The notes: generated by a model not told the origin, from the sequence alone. DNA of 36,733 nucleotides from an uncultured bacterium (GCA_903834825.1 CAILKQ010000192.1:1-36733); one strand, 5' to 3'; counted from the stretch's first letter, positions 1 through 9,303 are shown. Numbers and translations are program-made.

Positions 1-287
1 ACGCCTGGCAAACCATCCAGCGCAGCCATGCCATTGCCAACGGCGTACATGTGGTAAGTGTGAACAGGGTAGGATTTGAGCAGGATGCTGCCATGAAGTT
101 CTGGGGCGGGTCCTTTGTTTCCAATCCCTTTGGAACCCTGCTATCAAAAGCATCTCACGATAATGAAGAAGTGGTGGTAACTGAAATTGATCTTGACAAA
201 ACCGACAGCTACCGCACCCACTGGCCCTTCCTGCGCGACAGAAGAATTGATAGCTATGGGGAGATTGTTAAGCGATTCATTGATTAA
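1..287 (+). CDS. aguB: N-carbamoylputrescine amidase, C-terminal part (partial)
   Basis: The reading frame is open from base 3 to the TAA at 285-287, so the gene begins outside the window. The visible ~94 residues match the C-terminal end of carbon-nitrogen hydrolases of the N-carbamoylputrescine amidase type: a Trp followed by QRSHAIANGVHV, then VNRVGFE, the FWGGSFVSNPFG strand-turn, and a final IDLDK...WPFLRDRRIDSY tail. The catalytic Cys, Glu and Lys lie in the missing part. The enzyme hydrolyses N-carbamoylputrescine to putrescine, CO2 and ammonia in the cytoplasm. The next gene, on the same strand 129 bp on, is agmatine deiminase, which makes its substrate; this strongly supports the specific name over a generic nitrilase. 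Confidence 0.88.
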   Translation, partial: AWQTIQRSHAIANGVHVVSVNRVGFEQDAAMKFWGGSFVSNPFGTLLSKASHDNEEVVVTEIDLDKTDSYRTHWPFLRDRRIDSYGEIVKRFID

Positions 288-344
288 AGTTGAAGGAGTT
301 GAGCTTGGTAACCAACTATTGTTTGTAAATCTCTCCACCTCCAA

Positions 345-416
345 ACCCTCACCCCTCATCATTTTGCCTCACCCCTCATCCCTTTGTCTTTCCCTTACCC
401 CTCATCCCTTTGTTCC
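345..416. repeat. CT-rich degenerate tandem repeat before aguA
   Basis: The gap between the two agmatine genes is filled by short, imperfect repeats on the CCCTCATCCCTTTG theme (about three copies, with CCTCACCCCTCATC variants). The same words reappear, in both orientations, between yggS and the M20 gene at 3951-4167, so this is a dispersed family. The repeat runs directly into the aguA ATG at 417. No known element was recognised. Confidence 0.6.
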
Positions 417-1457
417 ATGACTCCCAAATCCCTCGGATACTATTTCCCCGCAGAATTTGCACCACATAATGCCACCTGGTTGAGCTGGCCACATAAAGAA
501 GCTTCATGGCCAGGCAAAATCGATGCCATCTTTCCATCTTATATAGCTTTCATCAAAACCTTGACTAGGTTTGAAATGGTGAAAATCAATGTTGTTGATG
601 CGGTTATGCAACAGCGTGCAACAGCAATGCTTCAGGTGGCAGGAGTTGACATGAGCAAGGTGGGTTTCTTTTTGCATCCCACCAATGACGCTTGGTGTCG
701 GGATCATGGCCCTGCTTTTCTGCTCAACAAAACGGATAGCAGTAAAAAAGCGATTGTTGATTGGAACTACAATGCCTGGGGGAACAAGTATCCTCCTTTT
801 GATCTGGATGACGTGATTCCAACCTTGATTGGTAGGCAGCTCGGCTTGCCAGTTTTTAACCCAGGAATCATCATGGAAGGCGGTTCTGTAGATTTCAATG
901 GTGCTGGAACGGTCATTACTTCAACGGCCTGTTTATTGAATCCGAACCGCAATCCAGAACTGAGCCAAGCCGAAATAGAGCAATACCTGATGGATTATTA
1001 CGGCCAAGAGCAGGTATTGTGGGTAGATGAAGGCATCATCGGAGATGATACCGATGGGCATATTGATGATACCGTACGTTTTGTGAATGAGGATACGGTC
1101 CTTACGGTGGTTGAAGAAAATACAAGCGATGACAACCATGCTTTGCTCCAGCGTAACCTGAAGCAGCTCAAATCTATGCGTTTGTTGAACGGAAAGCAGT
1201 TGAACATTGTAGCATTGCCTATGCCAGATCCTGTGATTTGGGAAGAACAGATGTTACCTGCTTCTTATGCTAATTTTTATATTGCCAACAACCAGGTTGT
1301 TGTTCCAACATTCAGGGCTGATAAAGATGATAAGGCGCTGCAGATCATCCAAAGCTGTTTTCCTGATCGGGAGATCGTGGGCATCGATTCAACCGATATC
1401 ATTTGGGGATTGGGGAGTTTTCATTGCCTCAGTCAACAAGAACCCAATGGAAAATAA
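417..1457 (+). CDS. aguA: Agmatine deiminase (Porphyromonas-type PAD family)
   Basis: A 346-residue cytoplasmic enzyme that converts agmatine to N-carbamoylputrescine and ammonia. Family motifs are clear: NDAWCRDHGP near residue 92, the EGGS stretch, a DTDGHIDD stretch (substrate-binding Asp/His), and the C-terminal GSFHCLSQQEP, where Cys337 is the catalytic nucleophile. Length fits the family. The frame is open upstream to a TTG at 384, but that extension is translated repeat sequence; the ATG at 417 (MTPKSLGYYFPAEFAPH) matches the usual N-terminus and is chosen. It follows the amidase that uses its product, so the two probably form an agmatine-to-putrescine operon. Confidence 0.92.
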   Translation: MTPKSLGYYFPAEFAPHNATWLSWPHKEASWPGKIDAIFPSYIAFIKTLTRFEMVKINVVDAVMQQRATAMLQVAGVDMSKVGFFLHPTNDAWCRDHGPAFLLNKTDSSKKAIVDWNYNAWGNKYPPFDLDDVIPTLIGRQLGLPVFNPGIIMEGGSVDFNGAGTVITSTACLLNPNRNPELSQAEIEQYLMDYYGQEQVLWVDEGIIGDDTDGHIDDTVRFVNEDTVLTVVEENTSDDNHALLQRNLKQLKSMRLLNGKQLNIVALPMPDPVIWEEQMLPASYANFYIANNQVVVPTFRADKDDKALQIIQSCFPDREIVGIDSTDIIWGLGSFHCLSQQEPNGK

Positions 1458-1471
1458 ATACTGATGCCAAA

Positions 1472-1699
1472 TTAAGTGAATAATGAGGAAGGATTGATTT
1501 TTAGGGAATTGCTGATGTCAATTAAATCTTCAAGAGAAATCGTTTTGACGCCTGATTCAATTGCTAACAAGTCTTCTACTGATATTTTTGCAATTTCAGA
1601 AAAATATTCTATCGATATTTCTTGTGCTACCCTAATCTCTTTTATTTTGTTTCCCAGGGTATAAAAAAAAGCTTTTTCTAGGGGCATATAAAATTTCAT
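1472..1699 (-). CDS. Small XRE-family helix-turn-helix protein
   Basis: About 75 residues from the ATG at 1699 (another Met lies four codons in; an upstream TTG at 1744 is less likely). The segment GNKIKEIRVAQEISIEYFSEIAKISVEDLLAIESG followed by LEDLIDISNSLKINPSSLF has the five-helix layout of the Cro/C1 fold: turn helix EYFSEIAK, recognition helix SVEDLLAIESG, and the closing LxINPSxLF. It is probably a DNA-binding transcription regulator; target unknown. It lies tail to tail with aguA and is the first gene of an AT-rich patch that holds a second XRE gene. Divergence from the classic sequence is considerable, so DNA binding is inferred. Confidence 0.65.
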   Translation of the reverse strand: MKFYMPLEKAFFYTLGNKIKEIRVAQEISIEYFSEIAKISVEDLLAIESGVKTISLEDLIDISNSLKINPSSLFT

Positions 1700-2061
1700 A
1701 ATTTGGCCCAAAGGCACAGTAACTAGAACTATTGCTAAAAACAAATTGAAAATTAATCAAATATGAATTTATATTACATTTATGTTTAATGTTTAATATT
1801 TTTATATATAAGTATTTAAACAGAATTCACTTAAAACTACTAACTTACGGGTATCTCATCTCTGATTGATTGGCAAGCGTTTCAATGGATATCGTTTTAA
1901 ATGACATCTACAAATCAAAACCTGCGGACATAGTTGACAAAAAAAGTAGGCAAGAGCATAAATGCTCTAATTAGAAGATTTGTGACTAGATTATGGCAGA
2001 TATGACATAAAAAGGTATTTGAAAGTTTGTAATTTTAAGCGATTAAATTTTTGTAATTTTT
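1700..2061. other. AT-rich intergenic region between two XRE genes
   Basis: A 362-bp non-coding stretch, strongly AT-rich compared with the flanking housekeeping genes. It contains a short palindrome at 1953-1968 (7-bp arms AGAGCAT/ATGCTCT around AA) and the first copy of the 16-bp repeat described at 1993-2008. A weak half-site ending in ATGACAT lies near 1901-1907. It must hold promoters for both flanking genes, but no full TTG-N19-TAnnTTTG promoter was found. Confidence 0.55.
1993..2008. promoter_or_regulatory. Candidate operator, copy 1
   Basis: ATGGCAGATATGACAT, 53 bp upstream of the XRE gene at 2062. It shares 12 of 16 positions with the perfect-arm copy at 2347-2362. Position in front of the regulator's own gene suggests autoregulation; this is inference. 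Confidence 0.45.
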
Positions 2062-2313
2062 ATGCTGCCTTCCAAAAAACATGAAATTGCACTTTTAGTT
2101 GGAAGTAGAATTCGAAAAATACGTCAAAACAAGGGTTTGACTATCGAGCAACTTGCTTTTGAGATTGGTATTGAATATACTCAATTGAGCAGAATTGAAC
2201 GAGCTTGTATAAACACTTCAATTTTCCAACTTTTTCTTATTTGCAGGGCATTGGACACATCTTTTTCAGATTTGCTTGACGGACTAGATGATGTTAAGTT
2301 TGATTCTAATTAA
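2062..2313 (+). CDS. XRE-family regulator, controller-protein-like
   Basis: An 83-residue protein that is almost entirely one Cro/C1-type HTH domain: VGSRIRKIRQNKGLTIEQLAFEIGIEYTQLSRIERA, with recognition helix EYTQLSRIER, then the dimerisation part QLFLICRALDTSFSDLLDGL. Size and layout resemble the small dimeric controller proteins of restriction-modification systems and similar autoregulators, but no methyltransferase or nuclease is nearby. A 16-bp imperfect palindrome recurs before this gene, before the small ORF at 2397 and before the gene at 2814, so it is the obvious candidate to bind it. The ATG at 2062 is the only sensible start. Confidence 0.85.
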   Translation: MLPSKKHEIALLVGSRIRKIRQNKGLTIEQLAFEIGIEYTQLSRIERACINTSIFQLFLICRALDTSFSDLLDGLDDVKFDSN

Positions 2314-2346
2314 TAATACTACAAGTTTAGAAATATTTGTTGCGTA

Positions 2347-2362
2347 ATGTCAAATCTGACAT
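2347..2362. promoter_or_regulatory. Candidate operator, copy 2 (perfect palindrome)
   Basis: ATGTCAAATCTGACAT has perfect 6-bp inverted arms (ATGTCA/TGACAT) around AATC. It lies 34 bp upstream of the small ORF at 2397. A -7-like TAGTTTTA follows near 2385, so the palindrome would sit just above or over the -33 region. Confidence 0.5.
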
Positions 2363-2396
2363 ATGCCAACTCTCCTGAATGTACTAGTTTTAAAAG

Positions 2397-2528
2397 ATGC
2401 AAGTTTTTAACAACCAACAAGGAAAAAGGAATGATCAAACTAGATTTTCTTCTGCAGTTATAGTTGTTTGCTTGACATTATTTTTTTTAATGATAATTTT
2501 CTTGAAATTAAACGAGCTATTGAAATAA
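2397..2528 (+). CDS. Candidate 43-residue single-pass membrane peptide
   Basis: ATG at 2397-2399 to TAA at 2526-2528. The peptide has a polar, basic start (MQVFNNQQGKRNDQTR), then an uninterrupted hydrophobic segment at about residues 18-36 (SSAVIVVCLTLFFLMIIFL), and a short charged tail KLNELLK. This is the layout of a small membrane peptide with a positively charged N-terminus. It is framed by a perfect operator palindrome 34 bp upstream and a hairpin terminator about 80 bp downstream, which argues for a real transcription unit. No family was recognised. AT-rich DNA readily gives hydrophobic codons, so a chance ORF cannot be excluded; a toxin-like or regulatory peptide would be speculation. 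Confidence 0.38.
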   Translation: MQVFNNQQGKRNDQTRFSSAVIVVCLTLFFLMIIFLKLNELLK

Positions 2529-2609
2529 CTTATGAAAAATACTGTGCTCAGTAATTTGTGTTAAGATCCACGATGTCTATCGTCAGATCGATGAAATAGG
2601 TTTTAAATG

Positions 2610-2642
2610 AGAATGCCCACGAAAGTGGGCATTCTGGTTTTT
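2610..2642 (+). terminator. Hairpin terminator with GAAA tetraloop
   Basis: Arms AGAATGCCCAC (2610-2620) and GTGGGCATTCT (2625-2635) pair perfectly over 11 bp around a GAAA tetraloop and are followed by GG and a five-T run. It fits the end of a transcript covering the small ORF at 2397. Confidence 0.75.
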
Positions 2643-2739
2643 CAAGGATTGATTTTAAAACGGCTGTTTGTATGTCGCATAAAATTCATCCTCAGCTAAA
2701 TTGGATATTTAAAGTTCATTATAATATTTCAACCCTCCC

Positions 2740-2755
2740 ATGTCTTATCTGACAT
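2740..2755. promoter_or_regulatory. Candidate operator, copy 3
   Basis: ATGTCTTATCTGACAT, with 5-bp inverted arms, 58 bp upstream of the gene at 2814. It matches copy 2 at 14 of 16 positions. Confidence 0.48.
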
Positions 2756-2762
2756 CCATCTT

Positions 2763-2778
2763 GAGTCTTATTTGTCAT
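2763..2778. promoter_or_regulatory. Candidate operator, copy 4 (degenerate)
   Basis: GAGTCTTATTTGTCAT matches copy 3 at 12 of 16 positions and starts 23 bp after it, close to two helical turns. This suggests a tandem weak site for cooperative binding, as seen with many small XRE regulators. Confidence 0.35.
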
Positions 2779-2813
2779 AATTTCATGATTACAATTTTTC
2801 GATATCATTAACT

Positions 2814-3077
2814 ATGGAAAATATTCCTCTTAAAGATTTAGAAACCTGGGAGATCCTTCATTATTTAAGGGTCCAAAGATTTCAACATGTCTTGGTCAAT
2901 TTCAACAAAGACATGTATGCTACAGAGTTAAATGTTTATTTTTCAGATGAAAATTGGAAAGATTTTTTGATGTATTGTGATGGGGTTGACAACCAGGCAA
3001 TGTTCTCCCGTGCAGAAAAATACATAAACCAATGGAAGGGCAATCGCCTCCTCAATGATTTTTTGGATAAAGAATAA
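2814..3077 (+). CDS. Hypothetical protein in the XRE patch
   Basis: An 87-residue soluble protein, MENIPLKDLETWEILHYL to NDFLDKE, with a mixed acidic and aromatic composition and no signal peptide or membrane segment. I do not recognise a family. It is preceded by two copies of the 16-bp palindrome, so it probably belongs to the same regulon as the XRE gene at 2062. The ATG at 2814 is the first in frame. The 201 bp behind it, up to 3278, show no gene I can support. Confidence 0.55.
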   Translation: MENIPLKDLETWEILHYLRVQRFQHVLVNFNKDMYATELNVYFSDENWKDFLMYCDGVDNQAMFSRAEKYINQWKGNRLLNDFLDKE

Positions 3078-3278
3078 ATTTTCTAAATTTTTTATTGCCA
3101 TTCCGGTATCCAGTTTTTGGATGACATGGGGACGTTCTTTGTCTCTGGGCTTTGAAGCGATGTACAGGCTGTAAAGGCTTGGGATGAATATATCAAAATG
3201 CATGCTGTCCAAAAACTTATTCGCTGATTTCCTGTTTAATTTTATGGTAATCCATAAATTGTTTGAATATTCGCAACC

Positions 3279-3950
3279 ATGGGAGTAAATAAGGAAGCTT
3301 ACGGATCACTGCTGGCTGCAATGCAGCCGTCAGGAGCAACATTGATTGCGGTCTCCAAGACCAAGCCATCAGAAGATATTATGGAACTGTATGCTCTGGG
3401 GCACCGCGATTTTGGCGAAAATTATGTGCAGGAATTGGTCAAGAAACAGGCTGAACTGCACAAGGATATCCGCTGGCATTTCATAGGCCATTTACAATCC
3501 AACAAAATCAAGATGATTGCGCCTTATGTTCACCTGATCCATGGGGTTGACAGCATCAAGTTGTTGGAAGCCATTGACAAGGAGGGGAAGAAGATCAACA
3601 AGAAAATCAATTGCCTATTGCAGGTTCATGTCGCCAAGGAAGAGACCAAGTTCGGCTTTGATCTGACAGAAGCCCGTCAGGCCGCAGCCATTTATTTTCT
3701 TGAAAAAAAATATCCATTTGTGCAGCTCTGTGGTATCATGGGCATGGCCTCTTTCTCTGAAGATGAGGCACTGCTCAACCAAGAGTTTGGTGCTTTGAAA
3801 ACCTTGTATGATGAAATCAAAACGCTCTATGCAGCAGAAGCCACTGGTTTCAATACCCTTTCAATGGGCATGAGCGGAGACTATCCACTCGCTCTTGCAT
3901 GCGGAAGCAACATGATAAGGGTGGGGAGTCTTTTGTTTGGGGCTAGATGA
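3279..3950 (+). CDS. YggS/PLPBP family pyridoxal-phosphate homeostasis protein
   Basis: A 223-residue single-domain PLP-binding TIM-barrel protein. LIAVSKTKPSEDI holds the PLP-binding Lys27; other family signatures are HRDFGENYVQEL, RWHFIGHLQSNKIK, the MGMASFSED stretch and the final LSMGMSGDYPLALACGSNMIRVGSLLFG. Members have no known catalytic activity; they buffer PLP and affect vitamin B6 and amino-acid balance in the cytoplasm. Length is normal for the family. The gene is monocistronic here, with an intergenic repeat block starting immediately after its stop codon. Confidence 0.93.
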   Translation: MGVNKEAYGSLLAAMQPSGATLIAVSKTKPSEDIMELYALGHRDFGENYVQELVKKQAELHKDIRWHFIGHLQSNKIKMIAPYVHLIHGVDSIKLLEAIDKEGKKINKKINCLLQVHVAKEETKFGFDLTEARQAAAIYFLEKKYPFVQLCGIMGMASFSEDEALLNQEFGALKTLYDEIKTLYAAEATGFNTLSMGMSGDYPLALACGSNMIRVGSLLFGAR

Positions 3951-4167
3951 AAGGCAGAGGGGGAAAGGCAGAGGGGGAAAGGGATGAGGGAAAGGCAGAG
4001 GGATGAGTGGAATACAGAGGGATGAGTGGAAAGTGATTCAAAAAATTTCAACCTTTGTTCGGACGATGAAAACAATATTTTCAAGCAGCACATTGATTTG
4101 CCCTATATGTAAACCTTTAATCCCTTCTCCCTCTGCCTTTCCCTCTGCCTTTCCCTCATCCCTTTCC
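3951..4167. repeat. Inverted GA/CT-rich repeat block between two stop codons
   Basis: The whole gap between the convergent yggS and M20 genes is a repeat structure. GA-rich units (AAAGGCAGAGGG, AGGGATGAG, GAGGGATGAGTGGAA) fill 3951-4032; CT-rich complements fill 4117-4167. Bases 3976-4003 and 4140-4167 form a perfect 28-bp inverted repeat separated by 136 bp; the right arm ends at the base next to the M20 stop codon. The same words occur before aguA (345-416). It could act as a two-way terminator or as a mobile extragenic repeat; no transposase is present. Confidence 0.65.
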
Positions 4168-5460
4168 TCACTTCTTCCCAGCATAATCCATCACCAAATT
4201 ACAAAAAGCCTTAACCCCTACATCCAGCATGCTGTCATCAATGAAAAAGTCTGGTGTATGGTGTGGCGCTGCTTTTGAAGGGTCCATGCCTTTGGGCATG
4301 CCACCGAGGTTAAAGAAAAATGCGGGTGCTTTTACGCCGAAAAAAGAAAAATCTTCTGCACCGGTTGTCCAGATGCCTGCTGTTGCATTTCCCTTACCGG
4401 CAGCCCTTTCTAGGGAAGGAACCATGGCGGCAACCAGTGCCGGATCGTTATAGGTTACAAGGGTCTTGGTATCAATATTTACTTCCACTTCTGCACCCCA
4501 AGCTTCTGCCACATTCTTTGCAACCAATTTTATTTTTTCATGCACATCTTTCTGCATTTTGCTGTCAAGGGTTCTGATGGTGCCTTCCAGTTCTGCTGTT
4601 TCAGGAATGATGTTGGCCCTTACGCCGCTGTGAAACTTACCAACGGTGATCACCACAGGGGCGATGGTCAGGTCTTGCTGACGGCTCACAATGGTTTGAA
4701 GGTTGTTGATGATTTGTGTGCCCACAACAATGGGGTCTATGCCAGTCCATGGCGTGGAACCATGGGTCTGCTTTCCTTTGATTTTGATGGTAAACCAATC
4801 AGAAGAGGCCATCATCGATCCGCTTTTGTATTTTATTTTGCCAATTTCAAGGTCAGATGAAATATGGAGTCCGAAAACGGCATCCACTTTTGGATTGTCC
4901 ATGACCCCTTCTTTGATCATCAACGGTGCTCCACCTTCCTCATCACCGGGAGGGCCTTCTTCTGCTGGTTGGAAAAAGAATTTAACCGTACCGGAAATAT
5001 CCTTTTTCATGCCTGCCAATACTTCCGCAGTGCCCATCAGGATGGAAGTATGTGTATCATGGCCACAGGCATGCATCACAGAAACAGGTGTTCCCATATA
5101 ATCTGCCGTCACCGTTGATTTATAAGGAACATCAACCCTTTCCTTTACTGGAAGTCCGTCGATGTCCGCGCGCAGCGCGATAACCGGTCCTGGCTTTCCG
5201 CCACGCAGGACACCCAAAACGCCGGTCTTTGCGAGAAGGGTCACTTCAATTCCCAGGCTTTTCAGATGGTTGGCAATATATTGCTGTGTTTTAAATTCCC
5301 TGTTTCCCAACTCCGGGTTTTGATGGAGATGCCTTCTCCACTCGATGAGTTTTGGTGAGATGGCCTTGGACTTGCTTTCAATGGCCACTTCCATGGGGGA
5401 TTGAGCCTGGCTAAAAATGGCAGAAAGAAGCAATGCAGTCAGAAGGAGATATCGGCGCAT
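4168..5460 (-). CDS. Exported M20-family amidohydrolase
   Basis: A 430-residue metallopeptidase of the M20D (amidohydrolase/carboxypeptidase) type that cleaves N-acyl amino acids or small peptides. Residues 1-20 (MRRYLLLTALLLSAIFSQAQ) are a Sec signal peptide, so it acts in the periplasm. Metal-site motifs: HACGHD (Cys132, His134), PAEEG (Glu167/168), FGLH (His199) and the late APHHTPDFFID (His400/401). The RRHLHQNPELGNREF start is typical. The dimerisation 'lid' domain is present between about 210 and 330. The exact substrate (hippurate-, indole-acetyl- or aminobenzoyl-type amide) cannot be told from sequence. It converges on yggS across the repeat block. Confidence 0.9.
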   Translation of the reverse strand: MRRYLLLTALLLSAIFSQAQSPMEVAIESKSKAISPKLIEWRRHLHQNPELGNREFKTQQYIANHLKSLGIEVTLLAKTGVLGVLRGGKPGPVIALRADIDGLPVKERVDVPYKSTVTADYMGTPVSVMHACGHDTHTSILMGTAEVLAGMKKDISGTVKFFFQPAEEGPPGDEEGGAPLMIKEGVMDNPKVDAVFGLHISSDLEIGKIKYKSGSMMASSDWFTIKIKGKQTHGSTPWTGIDPIVVGTQIINNLQTIVSRQQDLTIAPVVITVGKFHSGVRANIIPETAELEGTIRTLDSKMQKDVHEKIKLVAKNVAEAWGAEVEVNIDTKTLVTYNDPALVAAMVPSLERAAGKGNATAGIWTTGAEDFSFFGVKAPAFFFNLGGMPKGMDPSKAAPHHTPDFFIDDSMLDVGVKAFCNLVMDYAGKK

Positions 5461-5530
5461 ATTCTTAAATTATGTCCGTAAATTAAGCATTTTCATCCAT
5501 CCCAACCCCATAACTCACGCGCATTTTCCA

Positions 5531-5538
5531 TAACTTTG
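5531..5538 (+). promoter_or_regulatory. Bacteroidota -7 box (TAACTTTG) of the ABC-F gene
   Basis: TAACTTTG fits the TAnnTTTG -7 consensus and lies 30 bp before the ATG at 5569. No good -33 TTG is seen at the expected spacing. Confidence 0.45.
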
Positions 5539-5556
5539 CACCCTTTCAGTAGATAA

Positions 5557-7191
<1,635 letters not shown>

Positions 7192-7292
7192 TAAGGATCA
7201 TTGGTTTGATTGATGCCTTGAGTGAGCATATTGATGAAATGGATCTCGTTCCTGCGGTGAGCAATCGCCTTGATGTGAGGGTTCTTTGATCC

Positions 7293-8849
7293 TTACTGGC
7301 GGTATTCTCCAAACACATTCCTGAGCTTTTCTGCAATTTCCCCAAGCGTGCAATAATTTTCAACGGCATCAAGAACTGGGGGCATGAGATTGTTGCCATT
7401 GATAGCAGCATCCTCAATAGCGTTGAGGCATTGCTGGGCGCGTTGCTCGTCTCTGCTTGATTTCAGTTTTTTCAATTTTTCAGATTGCAGGTCCCTGATG
7501 GAGTCATCGATTTTCAGCAGTGTTGGCTCAGGATCTTTGGCTCCTTGAAATTTGTTGACGCCCACAACAATCTTGGTCTGTTGCTCCACTTCCCTTTGAA
7601 ATTTGTAGGCGCTTTGGGCAATCTGTTCCTGCATAAACCCTTCTTCAATGGCGCGGACACTTCCACCCATTTCATCAATATGGGCCATGATCTCATTCAC
7701 AGCAACTTCCATTGATGCAGTAAGGGATTCAACATAGTATGAGCCTCCCAGCGGGTCTGCTGTTTCAGCCACACCGCTTTCGAAAGCAATGATTTGTTGG
7801 GTTTTCAGGGCCACCTGCGCTGCCTCCTCTGTGGGCAGGCTCAGGGCTTCATCGTAGCCATTGGTATGCAAGGATTGGGTGCCACCCAATACTGCCGAGA
7901 GGGCCTGCAGGGTAACCCTGGCGATGTTGTTGAGGGGTTGTTGCTGCGTAAGGGTGCTGCCCCCAGTTTGTGCATGAAAACGCAGCATCATGGCCTTGGA
8001 GTCTGTTGCGCCAAGCGATTGCATGGTTTCAGCCCAGATCTTTCTTGCTGCACGGAATTTTGCCACTTCCTCAAAAAAATTGTTGTGGGCGTTGAAAAAA
8101 AAGGAAATTCTTTTGCCCAAGGTATTGATGTCAATTCCTTTTTCCATGGCAGCCTTTACATAGGCTTTTCCATTGCTCAGCGTAAAGGCGACTTCTTGTG
8201 CAGCCGTGCTGCCGGCCTCCCGGATATGGTATCCTGAAATGGAAATGGTATTCCATTTGGGCATGGCTGTGCTGCACCATTCAAACAAATCGGTGATAAT
8301 GCGCATGGATGGGGCAGGAGGGTAGATATAGGTACCACGGGCTGCATATTCCTTGAGAATATCATTTTGTATGGTGCCTGTCAGTTGGGAAATATCAGCG
8401 CCTTTTTTTCTCGCTACTGCTGCATACAATGCGAGCAAGATAAAGCCAGTAGAGTTGATGGTCATGGAGGTGGAAACTTTTTCAAGGTCAATCCCATCAA
8501 AAAGAATTTCCATGTCTTCAATGCTGTCGATCGCCACACCTACTTTTCCGACTTCACCTTCAGCAAGGGCATGATCACTGTCATATCCAATCTGGGTTGG
8601 GAGGTCAAACGCAACGCTCAATCCTGTGACCCCTTGGGATAGCAGAAAATGGTAGCGTTTGTTGCTTTCTTCAGCTGTAGAAAATCCTGCATATTGACGC
8701 ATGGTCCAGTGCCGACCCCTGTACATGTCTTCCTGTATGCCTCTTGTGTAAGGGAATGTTCCTGGACTGGGCTGGGGAGGTACAGCGTCTTCTGCTGAAT
8801 AAACTTTTTTTATGGTGATGCCTGAGTCATTCCTGATGGGGGTATCCAT
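7293..8849 (-). CDS. Acyl-CoA mutase large subunit, B12 domain absent (methylmalonyl-CoA mutase type)
   Basis: A 518-residue TIM-barrel mutase chain. Nearly the whole family core is recognisable: [153 protein letters not shown]. The Tyr in [12 protein letters not shown] is the residue used by succinyl/methylmalonyl-type mutases. The cobalamin-binding domain found at the end of one-chain mutases is missing; the chain ends normally after NVFGEY. A separate B12-binding subunit is therefore needed and is not in the window. ATG at 8849 is preferred to an upstream in-frame start that would overlap the previous gene. Confidence 0.88.
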   Translation of the reverse strand: MDTPIRNDSGITIKKVYSAEDAVPPQPSPGTFPYTRGIQEDMYRGRHWTMRQYAGFSTAEESNKRYHFLLSQGVTGLSVAFDLPTQIGYDSDHALAEGEVGKVGVAIDSIEDMEILFDGIDLEKVSTSMTINSTGFILLALYAAVARKKGADISQLTGTIQNDILKEYAARGTYIYPPAPSMRIITDLFEWCSTAMPKWNTISISGYHIREAGSTAAQEVAFTLSNGKAYVKAAMEKGIDINTLGKRISFFFNAHNNFFEEVAKFRAARKIWAETMQSLGATDSKAMMLRFHAQTGGSTLTQQQPLNNIARVTLQALSAVLGGTQSLHTNGYDEALSLPTEEAAQVALKTQQIIAFESGVAETADPLGGSYYVESLTASMEVAVNEIMAHIDEMGGSVRAIEEGFMQEQIAQSAYKFQREVEQQTKIVVGVNKFQGAKDPEPTLLKIDDSIRDLQSEKLKKLKSSRDEQRAQQCLNAIEDAAINGNNLMPPVLDAVENYCTLGEIAEKLRNVFGEYRQ

Positions 8850-8859
8850 GTTTTTTTTT

Positions 8860-9264
8860 TTAGAGCCTTGAAAGGTTATTCCTGGCTTCTGTTTTGAGCA
8901 GCTCAAGGACAATGGGCTGGATTGATGCATTGGGGTCTGCTGCCAGAAATGTTTTTAAAGCATCCACCAACAGATCGCCGGGAGCATCGATGGGTAAGGT
9001 CATCACCAGTTGTTCGAGGACAAAACACTGTTGCTCTTTCATGTCTACCACTGCTTGCCATGCGCTTTCAGCCACATAGATCTGTTGAGAAAGATTGTGT
9101 TCAAATTCCTGGGTAATGGCTTGTTTGAGCACATCTACAAGCTGATTCGCACCCAGGCTTCCTGCTGGAAAACGGGAAATCAGCGCAGGGAAACCGGAAC
9201 GGTCTGCAAAAGTTACCAGGCGTTCATAGGCCTGTACACTGAGCATGGAACTGATGTCTGACAT
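8860..9264 (-). CDS. Conserved Bacteroidota protein of unknown function
   Basis: A 134-residue soluble, Leu-rich and probably all-helical protein from the ATG at 9264 ([17 protein letters not shown]); a longer in-frame start at 9294 would cover the -7 box. It resembles small proteins I associate with this position upstream of mutase genes in related bacteria, but I cannot assign a function. It ends 10 bp before the mutase start, with an A-run of 11 on the coding strand between them, so the two genes are likely cotranscribed. Role in mutase assembly would be a guess. Confidence 0.7.
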   Translation of the reverse strand: MSDISSMLSVQAYERLVTFADRSGFPALISRFPAGSLGANQLVDVLKQAITQEFEHNLSQQIYVAESAWQAVVDMKEQQCFVLEQLVMTLPIDAPGDLLVDALKTFLAADPNASIQPIVLELLKTEARNNLSRL

Positions 9265-9280
9265 ATATGTTTTGTTAAAA

Positions 9281-9288
9281 CAAATGTA
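9281..9288 (-). promoter_or_regulatory. -7 box (TACATTTG) of the 9264 gene and mutase
   Basis: On the minus strand TACATTTG fits the TAnnTTTG consensus and lies 16 bp upstream of the ATG at 9264. It is arranged divergently from the iscA-like promoter 40 bp away. Confidence 0.5.
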
Positions 9289-9303
9289 CACCAATGGTAT
9301 GGA

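Larger units (their letters stand above)
2314..2813. other. 500-bp AT-rich gap with small ORF, hairpin and operators
   Basis: Between the XRE gene and the unknown gene at 2814. It holds operator copy 2 (2347-2362), a 43-codon ORF (2397-2528), a strong hairpin terminator (2610-2642) and operator copies 3 and 4 (2740-2778). The order operator, ORF, terminator reads as one small transcription unit. The stretch 2530-2609 shows nothing else recognisable and could be a 3' untranslated region or part of a small RNA. Confidence 0.5.

Noticed and set aside
345-416. CRISPR-like or tandem array before aguA
   Set aside because: Units are short, degenerate and without unique spacers; this is a low-complexity repeat, not a CRISPR array.
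1472-3077. Restriction-modification or toxin-antitoxin locus around the XRE genes
   Set aside because: No methyltransferase, endonuclease or recognised toxin is present; only the controller-like regulator and operator layout recall such systems.
2943-3212. 89-residue open frame on the minus strand
   Set aside because: It overlaps most of the gene at 2814 in antisense and shows no recognisable motif; kept out although part of it covers the otherwise empty 3078-3212.
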